Notes: a model not told the origin generated them from the sequence alone. A DNA stretch of 64,000 nucleotides from Empedobacter brevis NBRC 14943 = ATCC 43319 (GCF_000382425.1 NZ_KB908291.1:372001-436000), one strand, 5' to 3'. Numbered from the stretch's first letter, positions 24,471 to 33,275 are shown. A program made the numbers and translations.

Positions 24471-25421
24471 TCAATGATATTCGGGCTCGGGTAAATGGAA
24501 ATAATCGCCTTGTGTTTGGTCTAATGCATCAGACAGCATGTTGAAATTTTCATGTGTTGGTTTCAGGTTGATGTACTTGTCTACAATGCTTCTGTGTTTG
24601 TAAATGATAAAGGTATTTTGTACATCGGGATTGATTTTATTCAGGTCGGCTTCGGTTGCTTTATCCGAAAAGGACGGCACAAACGTCAGGGCTGTGTTTT
24701 TGATGTTGAGCTCCTTTCCTATTTGCTCCAATTCTTTTTGCCTTGCCTTTTTACTGTACTTGCTCTCATTTTTGGGATAATTCGGAATGTTTAAACCCAG
24801 CACGATGTCGTGCTCGGCAATCTGCAGGCTGTCTTGCAGCAAGATGCGTACAATACCGCTTCCGCCCCTGTTTTCGAGCTTGTTTTTCTTTTTATACGGA
24901 ATGAGTAATTTATCATCATCAAAATGGATTTCGTCGGTATAATATTCGTTGGCTATACCAGGTTCTTTGACGGACAGGTGAATATGCGCCGGAGAGTCCT
25001 CATCCGGATAAGGCGCGGGACGTATGGTTTTTATGGTATACTTTCCGTTTACACCGGTTTTTACCCAACCGCGGATATAGCCGTGTCGTTTGGTTCTTTC
25101 ATCCATTTCGGGTTTCGGTGTATAGTAACCGCCGGCATCGGTTTGCCAGTAATAGAGGATAACATTTGGCGCGGGTGTTTTGCCATCGGGTTGAAAAACG
25201 GTTCCGGTAACGATTAGTTTTTGTCCTTTTTCATTCCATCCGGGACTTGTGCTAACAGAAGAAATTTCTTCAGGCATGCCAATATACATCAGTTCGCAGC
25301 CATCACAGCCGCCTCCTACAAGGACTGTCGTTTCTTTTTGTCCTTTTTCACTGGTCTGCCCGTTGCAGCTTACAAACAACAGGCACAGCAACAGGATGTT
25401 GCAACGCATTATTTTTTTCAT
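24471..25421 (-). CDS. Lipoprotein with intradiol ring-cleavage dioxygenase-like domain
   Basis: 316 aa from ATG 25421, chosen because it gives a proper lipobox signal (CNILLLCLLFVSC). The domain resembles protocatechuate/catechol intradiol dioxygenases: VTGTVFQPDGKTPAPNVILY, YWQTDAGGYY, IRGWVKTGVNGKYTIKTIRP, then PYPDEDSPAHIHLSV. Iron ligands of the family are two Tyr and two His; HIH and candidate tyrosines are visible. The C-terminal ~120 residues are an extra domain of unknown role. An exported lipidated form is unusual compared with cytosolic catabolic enzymes, so a true ring-cleaving role is uncertain. Confidence 0.8.
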   Translation of the reverse strand: MKKIMRCNILLLCLLFVSCNGQTSEKGQKETTVLVGGGCDGCELMYIGMPEEISSVSTSPGWNEKGQKLIVTGTVFQPDGKTPAPNVILYYWQTDAGGYYTPKPEMDERTKRHGYIRGWVKTGVNGKYTIKTIRPAPYPDEDSPAHIHLSVKEPGIANEYYTDEIHFDDDKLLIPYKKKNKLENRGGSGIVRILLQDSLQIAEHDIVLGLNIPNYPKNESKYSKKARQKELEQIGKELNIKNTALTFVPSFSDKATEADLNKINPDVQNTFIIYKHRSIVDKYINLKPTHENFNMLSDALDQTQGDYFHLPEPEYH

Positions 25422-25450
25422 ATGTATCATATTTGTGGGTGTATTTACTT

Positions 25451-25680
25451 TCACAGATTTCACAGATGTCTACAGAAATTTTCTTTCCCGCTGATGGCGC
25501 TGATATTCGCTGATCTTTTTTCTGCGTTGATCTGTGTGATCTGCGGGACATTTTTTCCCTCACAGAGATTGCACGGATGTCCACAGAAATTTTCTTTCCC
25601 ACTGATGGCGCTGATATTCGCTGATCTTTTTTCCGCGTTGATCTGTGTGATCTGCGGGACATTTTTTCCCTCACAGAACA
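25451..25680 (+). repeat. Tandem pair of dispersed repeat R3
   Basis: Two units of about 110 bp (25451-25559 and 25560-25671) share CACAGATTTCACAGATGT/TTGCACGGATGT, ACAGAAATTTTCTTTCCC, GCTGATGGCGCTGATATTCG, GTGTGATCTGCGGGACATTT. No coding sense. It lies between a LytTR gene and the dioxygenase-like gene, both on the minus strand. Confidence 0.85.
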
Positions 25681-25731
25681 AATATGAAGATAAAACCACC
25701 TGATATTCAAATGAAATGTGGTAAACGGAGT

Positions 25732-26577
25732 CTATTTTGATGTAAGCTGATGGTATTCTGAAAACCTGGATTTGAAGTTTTTTGCATAATTCCGGCTTAC
25801 TCTTAAAAGGGTATCGTTGGAAAGGGTGATATCGTAATCGCCGTTTTGTCGTGATTGCAGTGAAACGATTGTGGAAATGTTGACGATATGCGATTTGTGA
25901 ATGCGGACAAACTGCTTGTTATCCAATTGATTTTCCAGTGATTTCAATGTTGTGGTATACACATATTTTCGGGAAAGGTGGTAAATATTTACATAAGGTG
26001 AATTGGCCGAAAAATAAAAGATGTCTGTGACAGCGATGAGTGTTTTTCTGTTGTGACGGTCTGTAACCGGAAGGGTTGTGATACCCACAGACTGTTTAGT
26101 CTTTTCTTCTTTTTTAATTACGGGAATCACAGGTTGAGCGATTGTCTTTTTGACGGCTAACAATGTCAGACTATACAGGATAAGCGTTTGCAGAAAATAA
26201 GCCGATAATCCAAAGCTAAAGGTTTGTCCGTATGGAAATGTATGTTCGTAAAACATACCGGATAAAGCCCAGATTAATGCAGGATATACTGCCAAATGCA
26301 TGCTGATAATGCATCCCGTAAAAATAAATTTCAGCCCGGAGTGCTTTGTATTGTCCACCAGCTTTAGCTGTAAAGGCAGCAACGGTAGAAACAAAAACCA
26401 ATAGGCAGTACTGAACAGTAAGGATTCTGAAATGTAAAAGGCAGAGTTCCGAAAAAGGGTAAAGATATAATCCAACGCAACATTCGCCGTAAGCAGTACC
26501 AGCAGACAGGCACCGAAAATGACTTTCCGCTTTTGGCTGTGCTGTAAAGATTGATATGGTATCGGGTAAAGGCTCAC
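25732..26577 (-). CDS. Membrane-linked LytTR-family transcriptional regulator
   Basis: 281 aa. Four hydrophobic segments in the first ~155 residues (VIFGACLLVLLTANVALDYI and others), a polar linker, then a LytTR DNA-binding domain (about 185-280): IFYFSANSPYVNIYHLSRKY, TTLKSLENQL, FVRIHKSHIVNISTIVSL. This fusion of membrane part and LytTR domain, without receiver domain, is common in Flavobacteriia. The signal sensed is unknown. It is a single gene; upstream is a 30-bp palindrome after 100 bases. Confidence 0.9.
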   Translation of the reverse strand: MSLYPIPYQSLQHSQKRKVIFGACLLVLLTANVALDYIFTLFRNSAFYISESLLFSTAYWFLFLPLLPLQLKLVDNTKHSGLKFIFTGCIISMHLAVYPALIWALSGMFYEHTFPYGQTFSFGLSAYFLQTLILYSLTLLAVKKTIAQPVIPVIKKEEKTKQSVGITTLPVTDRHNRKTLIAVTDIFYFSANSPYVNIYHLSRKYVYTTTLKSLENQLDNKQFVRIHKSHIVNISTIVSLQSRQNGDYDITLSNDTLLRVSRNYAKNFKSRFSEYHQLTSK

Positions 26578-26676
26578 GGTACTTTAATGCTATTAATGAT
26601 TGTTTTTTATATATGCGTTGCAAACTGCTACATCCTGCTGTAAAACGTTTGTTTTGTTGAAGATACGAAAAATATC

Positions 26677-26706
26677 CATAGCCCACGATTTAAATCGTGG
26701 GCTATG
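26677..26706. repeat. Palindromic repeat P3 (30 bp)
   Basis: CATAGCCCACGATTT and AAATCGTGGGCTATG are exact reverse complements with no loop. Same family as the GTTTAAAC palindromes, but both arms carry the paired changes to GATTTAAATC. It ends 3 bases before the stop of the next minus-strand gene. Confidence 0.9.
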
Positions 26707-26709
26707 AAT

Positions 26710-27180
26710 TTATTCATCGTAATTGATTCCCATAAAGCTGCTGGCGCTTCTCGGGTCGTACACCGACCATACACTGCCCCATGAAAAACGAAATGAACAG
26801 CTTGGGTAAGGTGTTTTCTTTTTTCGTGTTGGCGGTATTCCCAGTATGTGCGATAAGAAGGTAGTATTTCGGTGAAAGACGTTCATTTCTTTTTGTTCTG
26901 TCCAGTCGTCCCATGTTTTTGCATCGGATTCTCCGTGGGTATTCATAAAAATCCGGTCCAGCTGGTTTCCCAAAAAGCATAGATCAAGGGTCAGCTGATA
27001 CCCATCTACGTTAATCGCTTTAAAATAATACCAGAAATAGCCTGTCTTCACATCGCGCATGCCGTTAGTATACTTTTTATAAAATTCGGTTTGCTGAAGG
27101 TCTTCCAGAAACATTCCTTTTCGGAACTTCAGGTTGTATTTTTTTAGTGTGACGATTCCGCTATCTGCATTAATTTCCAT
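26710..27180 (-). CDS. Cytosolic protein of unknown function
   Basis: 156 aa without signal peptide or membrane segment. It is rich in aromatic residues (GYFWYYFKAINVDGYQLTLDLCFLG) and ends SCSFRFSWGSVWSVYDPRSASSFMGINYDE. The SWGSVWSVYDPRS end is similar in style to immunity or YxiF-like proteins, but I cannot assign it. Compact genes on both sides and normal composition support it as a real gene. Confidence 0.6.
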   Translation of the reverse strand: MEINADSGIVTLKKYNLKFRKGMFLEDLQQTEFYKKYTNGMRDVKTGYFWYYFKAINVDGYQLTLDLCFLGNQLDRIFMNTHGESDAKTWDDWTEQKEMNVFHRNTTFLSHILGIPPTRKKKTPYPSCSFRFSWGSVWSVYDPRSASSFMGINYDE

Positions 27181-27234
27181 TGCTTGCTGTTGTGTACCAG
27201 AGCGTAAATATAATGGATTTGGCTGTGATTTATT

Positions 27235-27627
27235 TTACAACTTTTCAGCAAACGCGATGATATGTCCGTCCGGATCGGCAACATAACCTGCTCTATCGCC
27301 CCAATCCCTGTCTTCCACCGGGCTGATACACCATGCTCCTGCTTTTACGGCGTTTTCAAATTCAAATTCGACGTTGTCTACATAAAAATAAAGTTCACAT
27401 CGCGGAATACCGTTTCCTTCGTCCGGATGTGGTGTTTTATCGGACAGGATTTTAGCAATACCTTTATTGGGCATTATTCCCAGTTTACAGTTTTCGGCCA
27501 GTTTAAATTCCGTCATGCCGGGTACATCCAGGTCCGGTGGCTGGCGGAACAGCCGGGCATAAAAGTCCGTACTCGCCTGCTGGTCGTTTACATACAAGAT
27601 GGTTTGGATTTGTTGAATGTGTTTCAT
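27235..27627 (-). CDS. VOC-family (glyoxalase/bleomycin-resistance-like) protein
   Basis: 130 aa, the usual length of a single VOC unit with two beta-alpha-beta-beta-beta modules: IQTILYVNDQQASTDFYARLF at the start, CELYFYVDNVEFEFENAVKAG in the middle, and DRAGYVADPDGHIIAFAEKL at the end. These proteins bind a metal or small molecule in a cytosolic dimer; the substrate is unknown. Its start overlaps the stop of the upstream gene in ATGA, so the two are translationally coupled. Confidence 0.87.
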   Translation of the reverse strand: MKHIQQIQTILYVNDQQASTDFYARLFRQPPDLDVPGMTEFKLAENCKLGIMPNKGIAKILSDKTPHPDEGNGIPRCELYFYVDNVEFEFENAVKAGAWCISPVEDRDWGDRAGYVADPDGHIIAFAEKL

Positions 27628-28247
27628 GGGTTGGGTGTTTCACTGTAATGAAGTTCCTGTAGTTTTGGCAAGGGCCTGATAAAAACGGTTCGTTCTCTTT
27701 TGTTTACTATTTCTCCTGAACCTGACAGTGTATCCGTTTCGGTTCTGATTCCCGGCACTAAATCAATTTCTATTTCTGTAAAGGTAGTACTTTCTTCAAT
27801 ATAGCCTTTGGTTGCATTATTTGTAAGCACATGTACGCGAACTAATTCAAAATTCCCGTTTTGATAGTTAAAATCATACGTGGTATTTCCGCCTTTTGTT
27901 TCCCGCCACATACGCAAAATACCGTCTTCAATAAAAAAACTCGGTATCTGGTAACCGTTGAATTTTCCTTGTTTTTCAACAGGATATTGCGGTTCAATCA
28001 GCTGAGTAGTGGCTACAGCTAAGGTTACTTCTCCGTTGGGCTGCGAAAGGTATACTTCCAGTTTTAGCGGACGTGTGTCGTTCAGGGTATCCATCAGCAC
28101 GATTATTTTATCCATTTTACCATCGTTATTCAAATCGCCTTCCTCCTCTCTTATCGGAACGGTATAGTGTTCTGGATTTGCCTTCTGCTGAGCGAATACG
28201 TTCGTACAAATAATCAGCGTAACAAAAAAAGTAAAAAAATGGTTCAT
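27624..28247 (-). CDS. Secreted protein with EF-hand-like calcium loop
   Basis: 207 aa from ATG 28247, which gives a signal peptide (MNHFFTFFVTLIICTNVFAQ); the longer in-frame start at 28277 adds ten residues before it. Early in the mature part is EGDLNNDGKMDKIIVLMD, a DxNxDGxxD calcium-binding loop as in FG-GAP/VCBS or dockerin-like proteins. The rest is predicted beta-rich. Periplasmic or surface; function unknown. It is coupled by ATGA to the VOC gene. Confidence 0.75.
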   Translation of the reverse strand: MNHFFTFFVTLIICTNVFAQQKANPEHYTVPIREEEGDLNNDGKMDKIIVLMDTLNDTRPLKLEVYLSQPNGEVTLAVATTQLIEPQYPVEKQGKFNGYQIPSFFIEDGILRMWRETKGGNTTYDFNYQNGNFELVRVHVLTNNATKGYIEESTTFTEIEIDLVPGIRTETDTLSGSGEIVNKRERTVFIRPLPKLQELHYSETPNP

Positions 28248-28311
28248 TGTCTGGATTTGAGATGCACTAAAATACAAAATAAATGACTATGTTGTTTTCG
28301 CGGTATTTATC

Positions 28312-28399
28312 GGGCGTGCCCCTGCGGGTCGGGCTTTCCGTTGCAATCTTTTTATGCGTCCCTCACAAAAAGGATTTTCACTACAATCCCTCACGCAAA
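28312..28399 (+). repeat. Dispersed repeat R2 copy c
   Basis: Ends conserved (GGGCGTGCCCCTGCGGGTCG ... ATCCCTCACGCAA). The middle is different from copies a, b and e: AATCTTTTTATGCGTCCCTC followed by ACAAAAAGGATTTTC, i.e. another foldable pair of arms (ATCTTTTT with AAAAAGGAT). Confidence 0.87.
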
Positions 28400-28405
28400 C
28401 CCCTT

Positions 28406-28439
28406 CACCCACGATTTGCCCATGGTTTAAACCATGGGC
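28406..28439. repeat. Palindromic repeat P4 with half copy
   Basis: A half copy (CACCCACGATTT) is followed by the perfect 22-bp palindrome GCCCATGGTTTAAACCATGGGC at 28418-28439, 8 bases before the stop of the NYN gene. Confidence 0.9.
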
Positions 28440-28446
28440 TTGGGTA

Positions 28447-29235
28447 TTATTTTCTTTTGACCAACGGATGATTTAAAGCACCTACCTGATTTCGGATAAC
28501 CTCGTATTCGTCCAGGTTTTCAAATAATTTGGACAGGGAGGCAAAGTTATAGGTCCGCGTATCAAAACTGGGATCTATTTTTCTAATATTTCCCCCGACT
28601 GTCGAAATGTAGGCGATTTCAGTATCGTCAGTTGAAATATCAAAGGCTTTTGAGATGGTGTCATTGTCCTTTTCTGTTAAAAAACTTTTCTTTTTAGGCG
28701 TTCTTTTAACCGTTTTTTCGGTTTTACTAAGTGTTGCTCTGCGCCTGCTTGCCGTTTTCTGTTCGGGTTCTTTTGGTTCTTTTTCTTCGATTATTTTAGG
28801 GGTGATATTCTCGGTATACGTAAAGATATCGCAGGACTGAACAAAAGATTCTGGTGTTTTCTTTTCGCCGATTCCCATGACAAACAGCCCTTCTTCCCTG
28901 ATTCGTTTTGCCAGGCCGGTATAATCGCTGTCGCTGGAAACAATGCAGAATCCTTCTACATTTTTACTGTGTAAAATGTCCATGGCATCAATGATTAACG
29001 CACTATCGGTCGAATTTTTCCCAGACGTATAAGAGAACTTTTGAATCGGGTTAATTGAATGCTGATTGATTAAGGTTTTCCACGAATTCATCACCGGCGA
29101 AGTCCAGTCGCCATATATTCTCCTGATGGTAGCTTTTCCGTATTTGGAAACTTCCGCAATGGTTTCTTTTAATAGTTTTGCCTGTGCATTGTCGCCATCG
29201 ATTAAAATGGCTATGTTGAATTTATTTTCACTCAT
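28447..29235 (-). CDS. NYN-domain ribonuclease-like protein with OST-HTH/LOTUS domain
   Basis: 262 aa. The N-terminal NYN (PIN-like) domain has the expected acidic residues: AILIDGDNAQAKLL (residues 9-22), NSTDSALIIDAMDIL and VSSDSDYTGLAKRIREEG. A basic, low-complexity linker (KTASRRRATLSKTEKTVKRT) leads to a C-terminal OST-HTH/LOTUS-like domain (IRKIDPSFDTRTYNFASLSK). Such proteins are thought to cut or bind RNA; in bacteria they are widespread and poorly studied. It is a cytosolic single gene. Confidence 0.88.
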   Translation of the reverse strand: MSENKFNIAILIDGDNAQAKLLKETIAEVSKYGKATIRRIYGDWTSPVMNSWKTLINQHSINPIQKFSYTSGKNSTDSALIIDAMDILHSKNVEGFCIVSSDSDYTGLAKRIREEGLFVMGIGEKKTPESFVQSCDIFTYTENITPKIIEEKEPKEPEQKTASRRRATLSKTEKTVKRTPKKKSFLTEKDNDTISKAFDISTDDTEIAYISTVGGNIRKIDPSFDTRTYNFASLSKLFENLDEYEVIRNQVGALNHPLVKRK

Positions 29236-29328
29236 TATGTTATGTTTTTTAGGTTCGGTTAATGGTTAAAAGGTTGATGAATTCTGACGGAACCCAAGCA
29301 GACGTTTGCACCAACGGCAAAGCTTTTG

Positions 29329-29643
29329 CTATTTTGATACATATATTCCTGTGTTTGATGTTACCGGGTCTTTTATATGCAAACGTTTGTCTCCTGAGAG
29401 TATTCTTGTTTCTATATTTACGAGAATCGCTTTAGGGATATCGTTTTGATAAATCGTGTCTTTGTTAAGACGATTCAGCGGTTTGTTAAAGTCGAGTACA
29501 TCTCCTATGTAAAATCCGTCGGAATATTTCCAGAAGCCTCCTTCCTGAAGTTGATTTTCCCGGTTTTGGCAAGAGGACATCACGCATAAAACCACAGCTC
29601 CTGAAATGATTGCCTGTTTAGTTTTCACTGGTTTGTAACTCAT
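29329..29643 (-). CDS. Small lipoprotein of unknown function
   Basis: 104 aa. The signal ([14 protein letters not shown]) ends in a lipobox cysteine near residue 25. The mature part is about 80 aa with [18 protein letters not shown]. Its start lies 26 bases inside the end of the macrodomain gene, so the two are translationally linked even though one is exported and one cytosolic. No family recognised. Confidence 0.65.
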   Translation of the reverse strand: MSYKPVKTKQAIISGAVVLCVMSSCQNRENQLQEGGFWKYSDGFYIGDVLDFNKPLNRLNKDTIYQNDIPKAILVNIETRILSGDKRLHIKDPVTSNTGIYVSK

Positions 29644-30145
29644 TTTTCAGGATATTAAAATTGTCTTCATCAAAACTTACGAGAATTATTTCTTCGATCG
29701 GGCTTTCCGACTGCAGGAAGTGACGGATGGCCTGCAGGGCAACCTGTGCTGCCTTTTCTTTTGGAAATTTATAGATTCCGGTGCTGATACTTGGAAATGC
29801 AATGGTTTTGCAATTGGTTTCAGCAGCTAAGCTAAGCGCGTTTAAATAGCAGTTTCTAAGCAGTTCATTTTCATTTTTTGTACCGCCGTTCCAAACGGGC
29901 CCTACTGTATGAATCACATAGTTAGCGTTGAGTTTTCCTGCTGTTGTTATGACGGCTTTCCCTACTTTACAGCCTCCTTGCCTTGCAATGATTTTCCGGC
30001 AATCCTCCAGTATTTCGCTACCGCCGGCACGATGTATGGCACCGTCTACTCCGCCTCCGCCAAGAAGCGAGGTATTTGCGGCATTTACAATGGCGTCGGC
30101 TTCCAGTTTTGTGATGTCGCCTTTTTTGATGGTGATGTTGCTCAT
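29618..30145 (-). CDS. Macrodomain protein, probable O-acetyl-ADP-ribose deacetylase (YmdB-like)
   Basis: 175 aa, full macrodomain. Diagnostic parts are [20 protein letters not shown] (ADP-ribose binding Asn), [32 protein letters not shown], and [15 protein letters not shown]. It removes ADP-ribose or acetyl groups from ADP-ribose derivatives in the cytosol; some family members counter ADP-ribosylating toxins. Length and motifs match YmdB-type enzymes well. It is the first gene of a two-gene unit with a small lipoprotein. Confidence 0.93.
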   Translation of the reverse strand: MSNITIKKGDITKLEADAIVNAANTSLLGGGGVDGAIHRAGGSEILEDCRKIIARQGGCKVGKAVITTAGKLNANYVIHTVGPVWNGGTKNENELLRNCYLNALSLAAETNCKTIAFPSISTGIYKFPKEKAAQVALQAIRHFLQSESPIEEIILVSFDEDNFNILKNELQTSEN

Positions 30146-30408
30146 GGCTGCTTTTTGGGTTTAACTATTCCGGACGTAGCTATGGCAGCAGAAATTTAAA
30201 CGTTTTGTTTTGTACTCCCTAACCTAAGTCCTCTACTAATTTACAAAAAAAATATAAACGGCTTTTGCGACAGGGTATGTTATCGTGTTTTAATAATTGT
30301 TTAGATAGTTGGTTTTATAGGTTTTTGGTGAGTGTGATTATTCAATAAGCACGAGCGAGGGGGATATAATCTTTCAATTATTAATTTGTGATTAGATAGT
30401 AATAAGTG

Positions 30409-31293
30409 TTATTCCGTCAATAAGTATTCTCTTCCTCCTACAATATAGCTTATTACCTTTGTAACATAATATTTAGTAATTCTTATTTGTCCTCCTTCAT
30501 CAATTTTTCTAGAATGATTTAAAATTACTTTTAATTTTACATTGTTATTATGAATTATTGAACCATCAAATACAAGCTTTTTAAACTTTTGGTCTTCCAT
30601 TACAAAATTAATTATCTGGCCATTTAAAAAACCTCTCCATCTAAAATTACCTTGTTTTAATACAGATGAAATCAAATCTATAGTTACTTCATTATCTTTA
30701 ATATCAGGAATATCTTCATTAAATAAAATAAATTGTTCGTAATCACCTAATCTTAATTCAGATTCTTTAGTAGTAGGTGTAAAATTGTATAATTTTCTTA
30801 TAGATATTTTCTTAATTTGTTTATTTAATGTAAGTTTTTTGAAAAAATTTGACCTTCTCCAAACTATCTTATAATTCTTTAGAAGAAAATCTATAATTTT
30901 TTTGAAAGTATTTTCATCAATATTGCCCTTATAGCTTATCCCAAGTTTTTTTAATTCTTCTTTTTTTAGTAAATTATCTAATTCTAAATTTTCAATTTGA
31001 GCCTTATCTAATCTTTTATCTTTAATAGGATATCTAGATAAAATTAGTGTTACTACACTTACAATAAGATTTATTATTTCGTTATTTTCATTGACAAATT
31101 TCCAAATTTCAATAAATCCACCTTCTTTTGGTGGTGAAGATTCGATTCTTACACGTAAATCTAAATCATTAATAATTTCTTGAAAAAGTATTAAAAGTTC
31201 TTTCTCACTTTCATTTCTAAAAAAAGCATCAATTTCATGCGATTCATCATGGAAGTAATAGTGTAGTTCAATTTGATTCGAAAATATCTTCAT
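30409..31293 (-). CDS. Unknown protein, partner of HNH endonuclease
   Basis: 294 aa, about 72% AT and unlike the GC-richer neighbours on both sides. Near residues 70-90 is a hydrophobic segment (INLIVSVVTLILSRYP) that may be one membrane helix. A charged helical part (KAQIENLELDNLLKKEELKK) and a C-terminal beta-rich part (NFRWRGFLNGQIINFVME) follow. It lies 60 bases after the HNH gene on the same strand, so the two probably form one module. Family not recognised; a defence role is inferred from the partner only. Confidence 0.6.
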   Translation of the reverse strand: MKIFSNQIELHYYFHDESHEIDAFFRNESEKELLILFQEIINDLDLRVRIESSPPKEGGFIEIWKFVNENNEIINLIVSVVTLILSRYPIKDKRLDKAQIENLELDNLLKKEELKKLGISYKGNIDENTFKKIIDFLLKNYKIVWRRSNFFKKLTLNKQIKKISIRKLYNFTPTTKESELRLGDYEQFILFNEDIPDIKDNEVTIDLISSVLKQGNFRWRGFLNGQIINFVMEDQKFKKLVFDGSIIHNNNVKLKVILNHSRKIDEGGQIRITKYYVTKVISYIVGGREYLLTE

Positions 31294-31353
31294 AGCAGAT
31301 GGAAAATTTAAGTATGTAATAAAAGGTTATTCAATTGATTGAATAATTTAGCA

Positions 31354-32202
31354 TTAAGTTTGTGTGTTTAGTAATTCTTTTAGTTCATCAATTGTTAAAA
31401 ATTTTCCATCAAATTGTTTATGTAACATTCTATGACAATTTGAACATACTAAACTTAAATCATCCAAACTTGTCTCTGTTACCCCTGATTCTGAAATTGG
31501 AGTATTATGGTGACACTCTATAAATTCAACCCCATATTTATCAATAAATGAAAATTCACAAATTTCACATTTTAAATTTTGTTTCTGAATAGCTAATTGT
31601 TTTTTAGCCTTAATAATATTTCTGTCCCTTTCTCTTGCAAAATGAGTTACTAGTCTCAATCTTCCTTCAATAACAGATAATGATGTATCACTATTATCAA
31701 TTTCAATTTCTACACTTCTTGTAAAAATTGGAGAAGTTTCAAATTCTTTTCTAAAAAATGGTATAAACTGATCCCAAATATTTTTTAGTAAAATGTCATA
31801 GTTTTCTACATTAGAAATATTTGCTATTTCACAAGCGTTTCCTTGGCTTATTCCTTGAAAATTCACATTACTCCAAAATGTAGATGAAACAGGAATGGCA
31901 TTTGAAGCATCTGTTTTAGCAATTAATTTTACTTTTCTTCCGTATTTATAATTTTCTCTATCTTCTTCTCTTCTAATATTGTCAATAGGAGTTACTAAAT
32001 GAGTAAAAACTTTTTTCTTATTTATGTTTTGATGAAGAAGAATTATTTCTCCAATTTTAGGACTCAAGACATTCCCTTTATGATGAGTTGGAAAGTGTAA
32101 AGTAAATTCTTCGTCTTCCAAGTCGATATATGCTTGGCCTATGTCTGAATTAGTAATATTTTTTGCCCAAATTATATCAAATGGAGTATAAGGTCTATTC
32201 AT
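31354..32202 (-). CDS. HNH endonuclease with possible EVE/PUA-like N-terminal domain
   Basis: 282 aa. The C-terminal HNH domain (about 200-275) has CEICEFSFIDKYG, then FIECHHNTPISE, then LDDLSLVCSNCHRMLHK: a zinc-bound CxxC...CxxC with the His-His and Asn/His core. The N-terminal half (WAKNITNSDIGQAYID, GEIILLHQN, KKVFTHLVTPID, YKYGRKVKLIA) looks like a small beta-barrel reader such as EVE or PUA, which in other enzymes recognises modified bases. If correct this would be a type IV restriction-like enzyme. HNH is sure; the N-terminal assignment is tentative. Confidence 0.8.
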   Translation of the reverse strand: MNRPYTPFDIIWAKNITNSDIGQAYIDLEDEEFTLHFPTHHKGNVLSPKIGEIILLHQNINKKKVFTHLVTPIDNIRREEDRENYKYGRKVKLIAKTDASNAIPVSSTFWSNVNFQGISQGNACEIANISNVENYDILLKNIWDQFIPFFRKEFETSPIFTRSVEIEIDNSDTSLSVIEGRLRLVTHFARERDRNIIKAKKQLAIQKQNLKCEICEFSFIDKYGVEFIECHHNTPISESGVTETSLDDLSLVCSNCHRMLHKQFDGKFLTIDELKELLNTQT

Positions 32203-32312
32203 TTAAGTATCTTTTTATGTTTCCGCTATCTCCCAAATATACACAATAATCCATATTCTACAACTATGCGATATATTTTACAGTTAATTGTATTTTAACC
32301 CGCTAACCTTCG

Positions 32313-32792
32313 TTATTCTCCCATTTCCAGTTGTAAAACAGATTTGATTTTTTGTTTTTCAAGGGTGAATTCAAAAAAGGAGTTTTTGTCGTTTTCGAGG
32401 GTTTCAAAAAAACGGTGTTGTGGTATTGTTTTGGTCGTGAAATAGGTAAAATCGTCGGATAAGTCCAACCGATGTTCCTGAGAGGAAACACATTTAAGGT
32501 CGTACAGGTTGGTACATTGTTCGTTGTTGCCCTCTGCATCGCTGACTGATGCTATGGCGGTTTCTATCGTTGCACAATTAAAATGCACCACTCGCCTGCC
32601 CGCTTCTGTTGTTAACCTAACGTTGGTGGCAAACAGTACGGAATCTGCTGTTATGGTTTTTTCACAACTACAGTTTTTGTCCGGGGTTTTAGGATTGTTA
32701 CAGGCAAACAGCAATAATGCTGTTAGGGAATAGATAACCAGTTTAAGGGGGATATGATGGTAGATAACATTATTATTGGCGGGCTTTTTCAT
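32313..32792 (-). CDS. Lipoprotein of unknown function
   Basis: 159 aa from ATG 32792 (MKKPANNNVIYHHIPLKLVI); an upstream in-frame ATG at 32837 would give an overlong signal. The lipobox is ALLLFAC. The mature part begins NNPKTPDKNCSCEK and contains several cysteines (NCSC, NCAT, QCTN, KCVS) that may form disulfides. It ends LQLEMGE. No named family. Single gene; composition matches the neighbouring mosaic, not the AT-rich HNH module. Confidence 0.68.
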   Translation of the reverse strand: MKKPANNNVIYHHIPLKLVIYSLTALLLFACNNPKTPDKNCSCEKTITADSVLFATNVRLTTEAGRRVVHFNCATIETAIASVSDAEGNNEQCTNLYDLKCVSSQEHRLDLSDDFTYFTTKTIPQHRFFETLENDKNSFFEFTLEKQKIKSVLQLEMGE

Positions 32793-32865
32793 GTCTTTTC
32801 TCTGTGTCGTGCGTGATTTGCTCACTGTTTTATTCAAATATTTTACAGATATATAGAATTTATAC

Positions 32866-33225
32866 TCATTTCTTCCGTTTCTTTTTTGCTGATGCTACGG
32901 CTTTTTCATTGTAATCGAGGCAGAGATTTAACCAGAACGCCAACTCTTTTTGGGTTTTGTAACCGCTTGCTTCTACATAACAATAACCTTTGTATTCGCG
33001 CCCTTTCATAATCGTGGGCAGAAAACCTGTCCGTTCGGAAAGCTGTTCTGTGAGTTCAGGATTAAAACGACACATCAGGATATCGCCTTTTACATTAATG
33101 CACATTTTATCATTAACCAAAAAGGCTAATCCGCCAAACATTTTCTTTTCTTCTATTTTTATATCCTGAACGGTGCTCAGGTATTCTCTCACACGGTTTT
33201 CGAGGTTGTTGTCGTTGGTTATCAT
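32866..33225 (-). CDS. TfoX/Sxy N-terminal domain protein
   Basis: 119 aa. The single TfoX_N domain is visible: IEEKKMFGGLAFLVNDKMCI, VKGDILMCRFNPE, MKGREYKGYCYVEASGYKTQ, and LAFWLNLCLDYN, ending in a basic tail (AKKKRKK). TfoX (Sxy) regulates competence in gammaproteobacteria, but short stand-alone TfoX_N proteins in Bacteroidota have no proven role. Cytosolic, single gene, with a 22-bp palindrome 28 bases upstream of its start. Confidence 0.88.
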   Translation of the reverse strand: MITNDNNLENRVREYLSTVQDIKIEEKKMFGGLAFLVNDKMCINVKGDILMCRFNPELTEQLSERTGFLPTIMKGREYKGYCYVEASGYKTQKELAFWLNLCLDYNEKAVASAKKKRKK

Positions 33226-33253
33226 TGGTTTTATGGTTGATTTTTTCTTTCTA

Positions 33254-33275
33254 GCCCATGGTTTAAACCATGGGC
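33254..33275. repeat. Palindromic repeat P5
   Basis: Perfect 22-bp palindrome GCCCATGGTTTAAACCATGGGC between the TfoX-like gene and the broken amidohydrolase gene. Confidence 0.9.

Noticed and set aside
24471-25421. Calling the intradiol dioxygenase-like lipoprotein a catechol-degradation enzyme
   Set aside because: No aromatic-catabolism genes are nearby and the protein is exported and lipidated, so the domain is reported without a pathway.
25451-25680. Tandem direct repeats that could suggest a CRISPR array
   Set aside because: Units are about 110 bp, only two, adjacent without spacers, and related copies are dispersed elsewhere; no cas genes are present.
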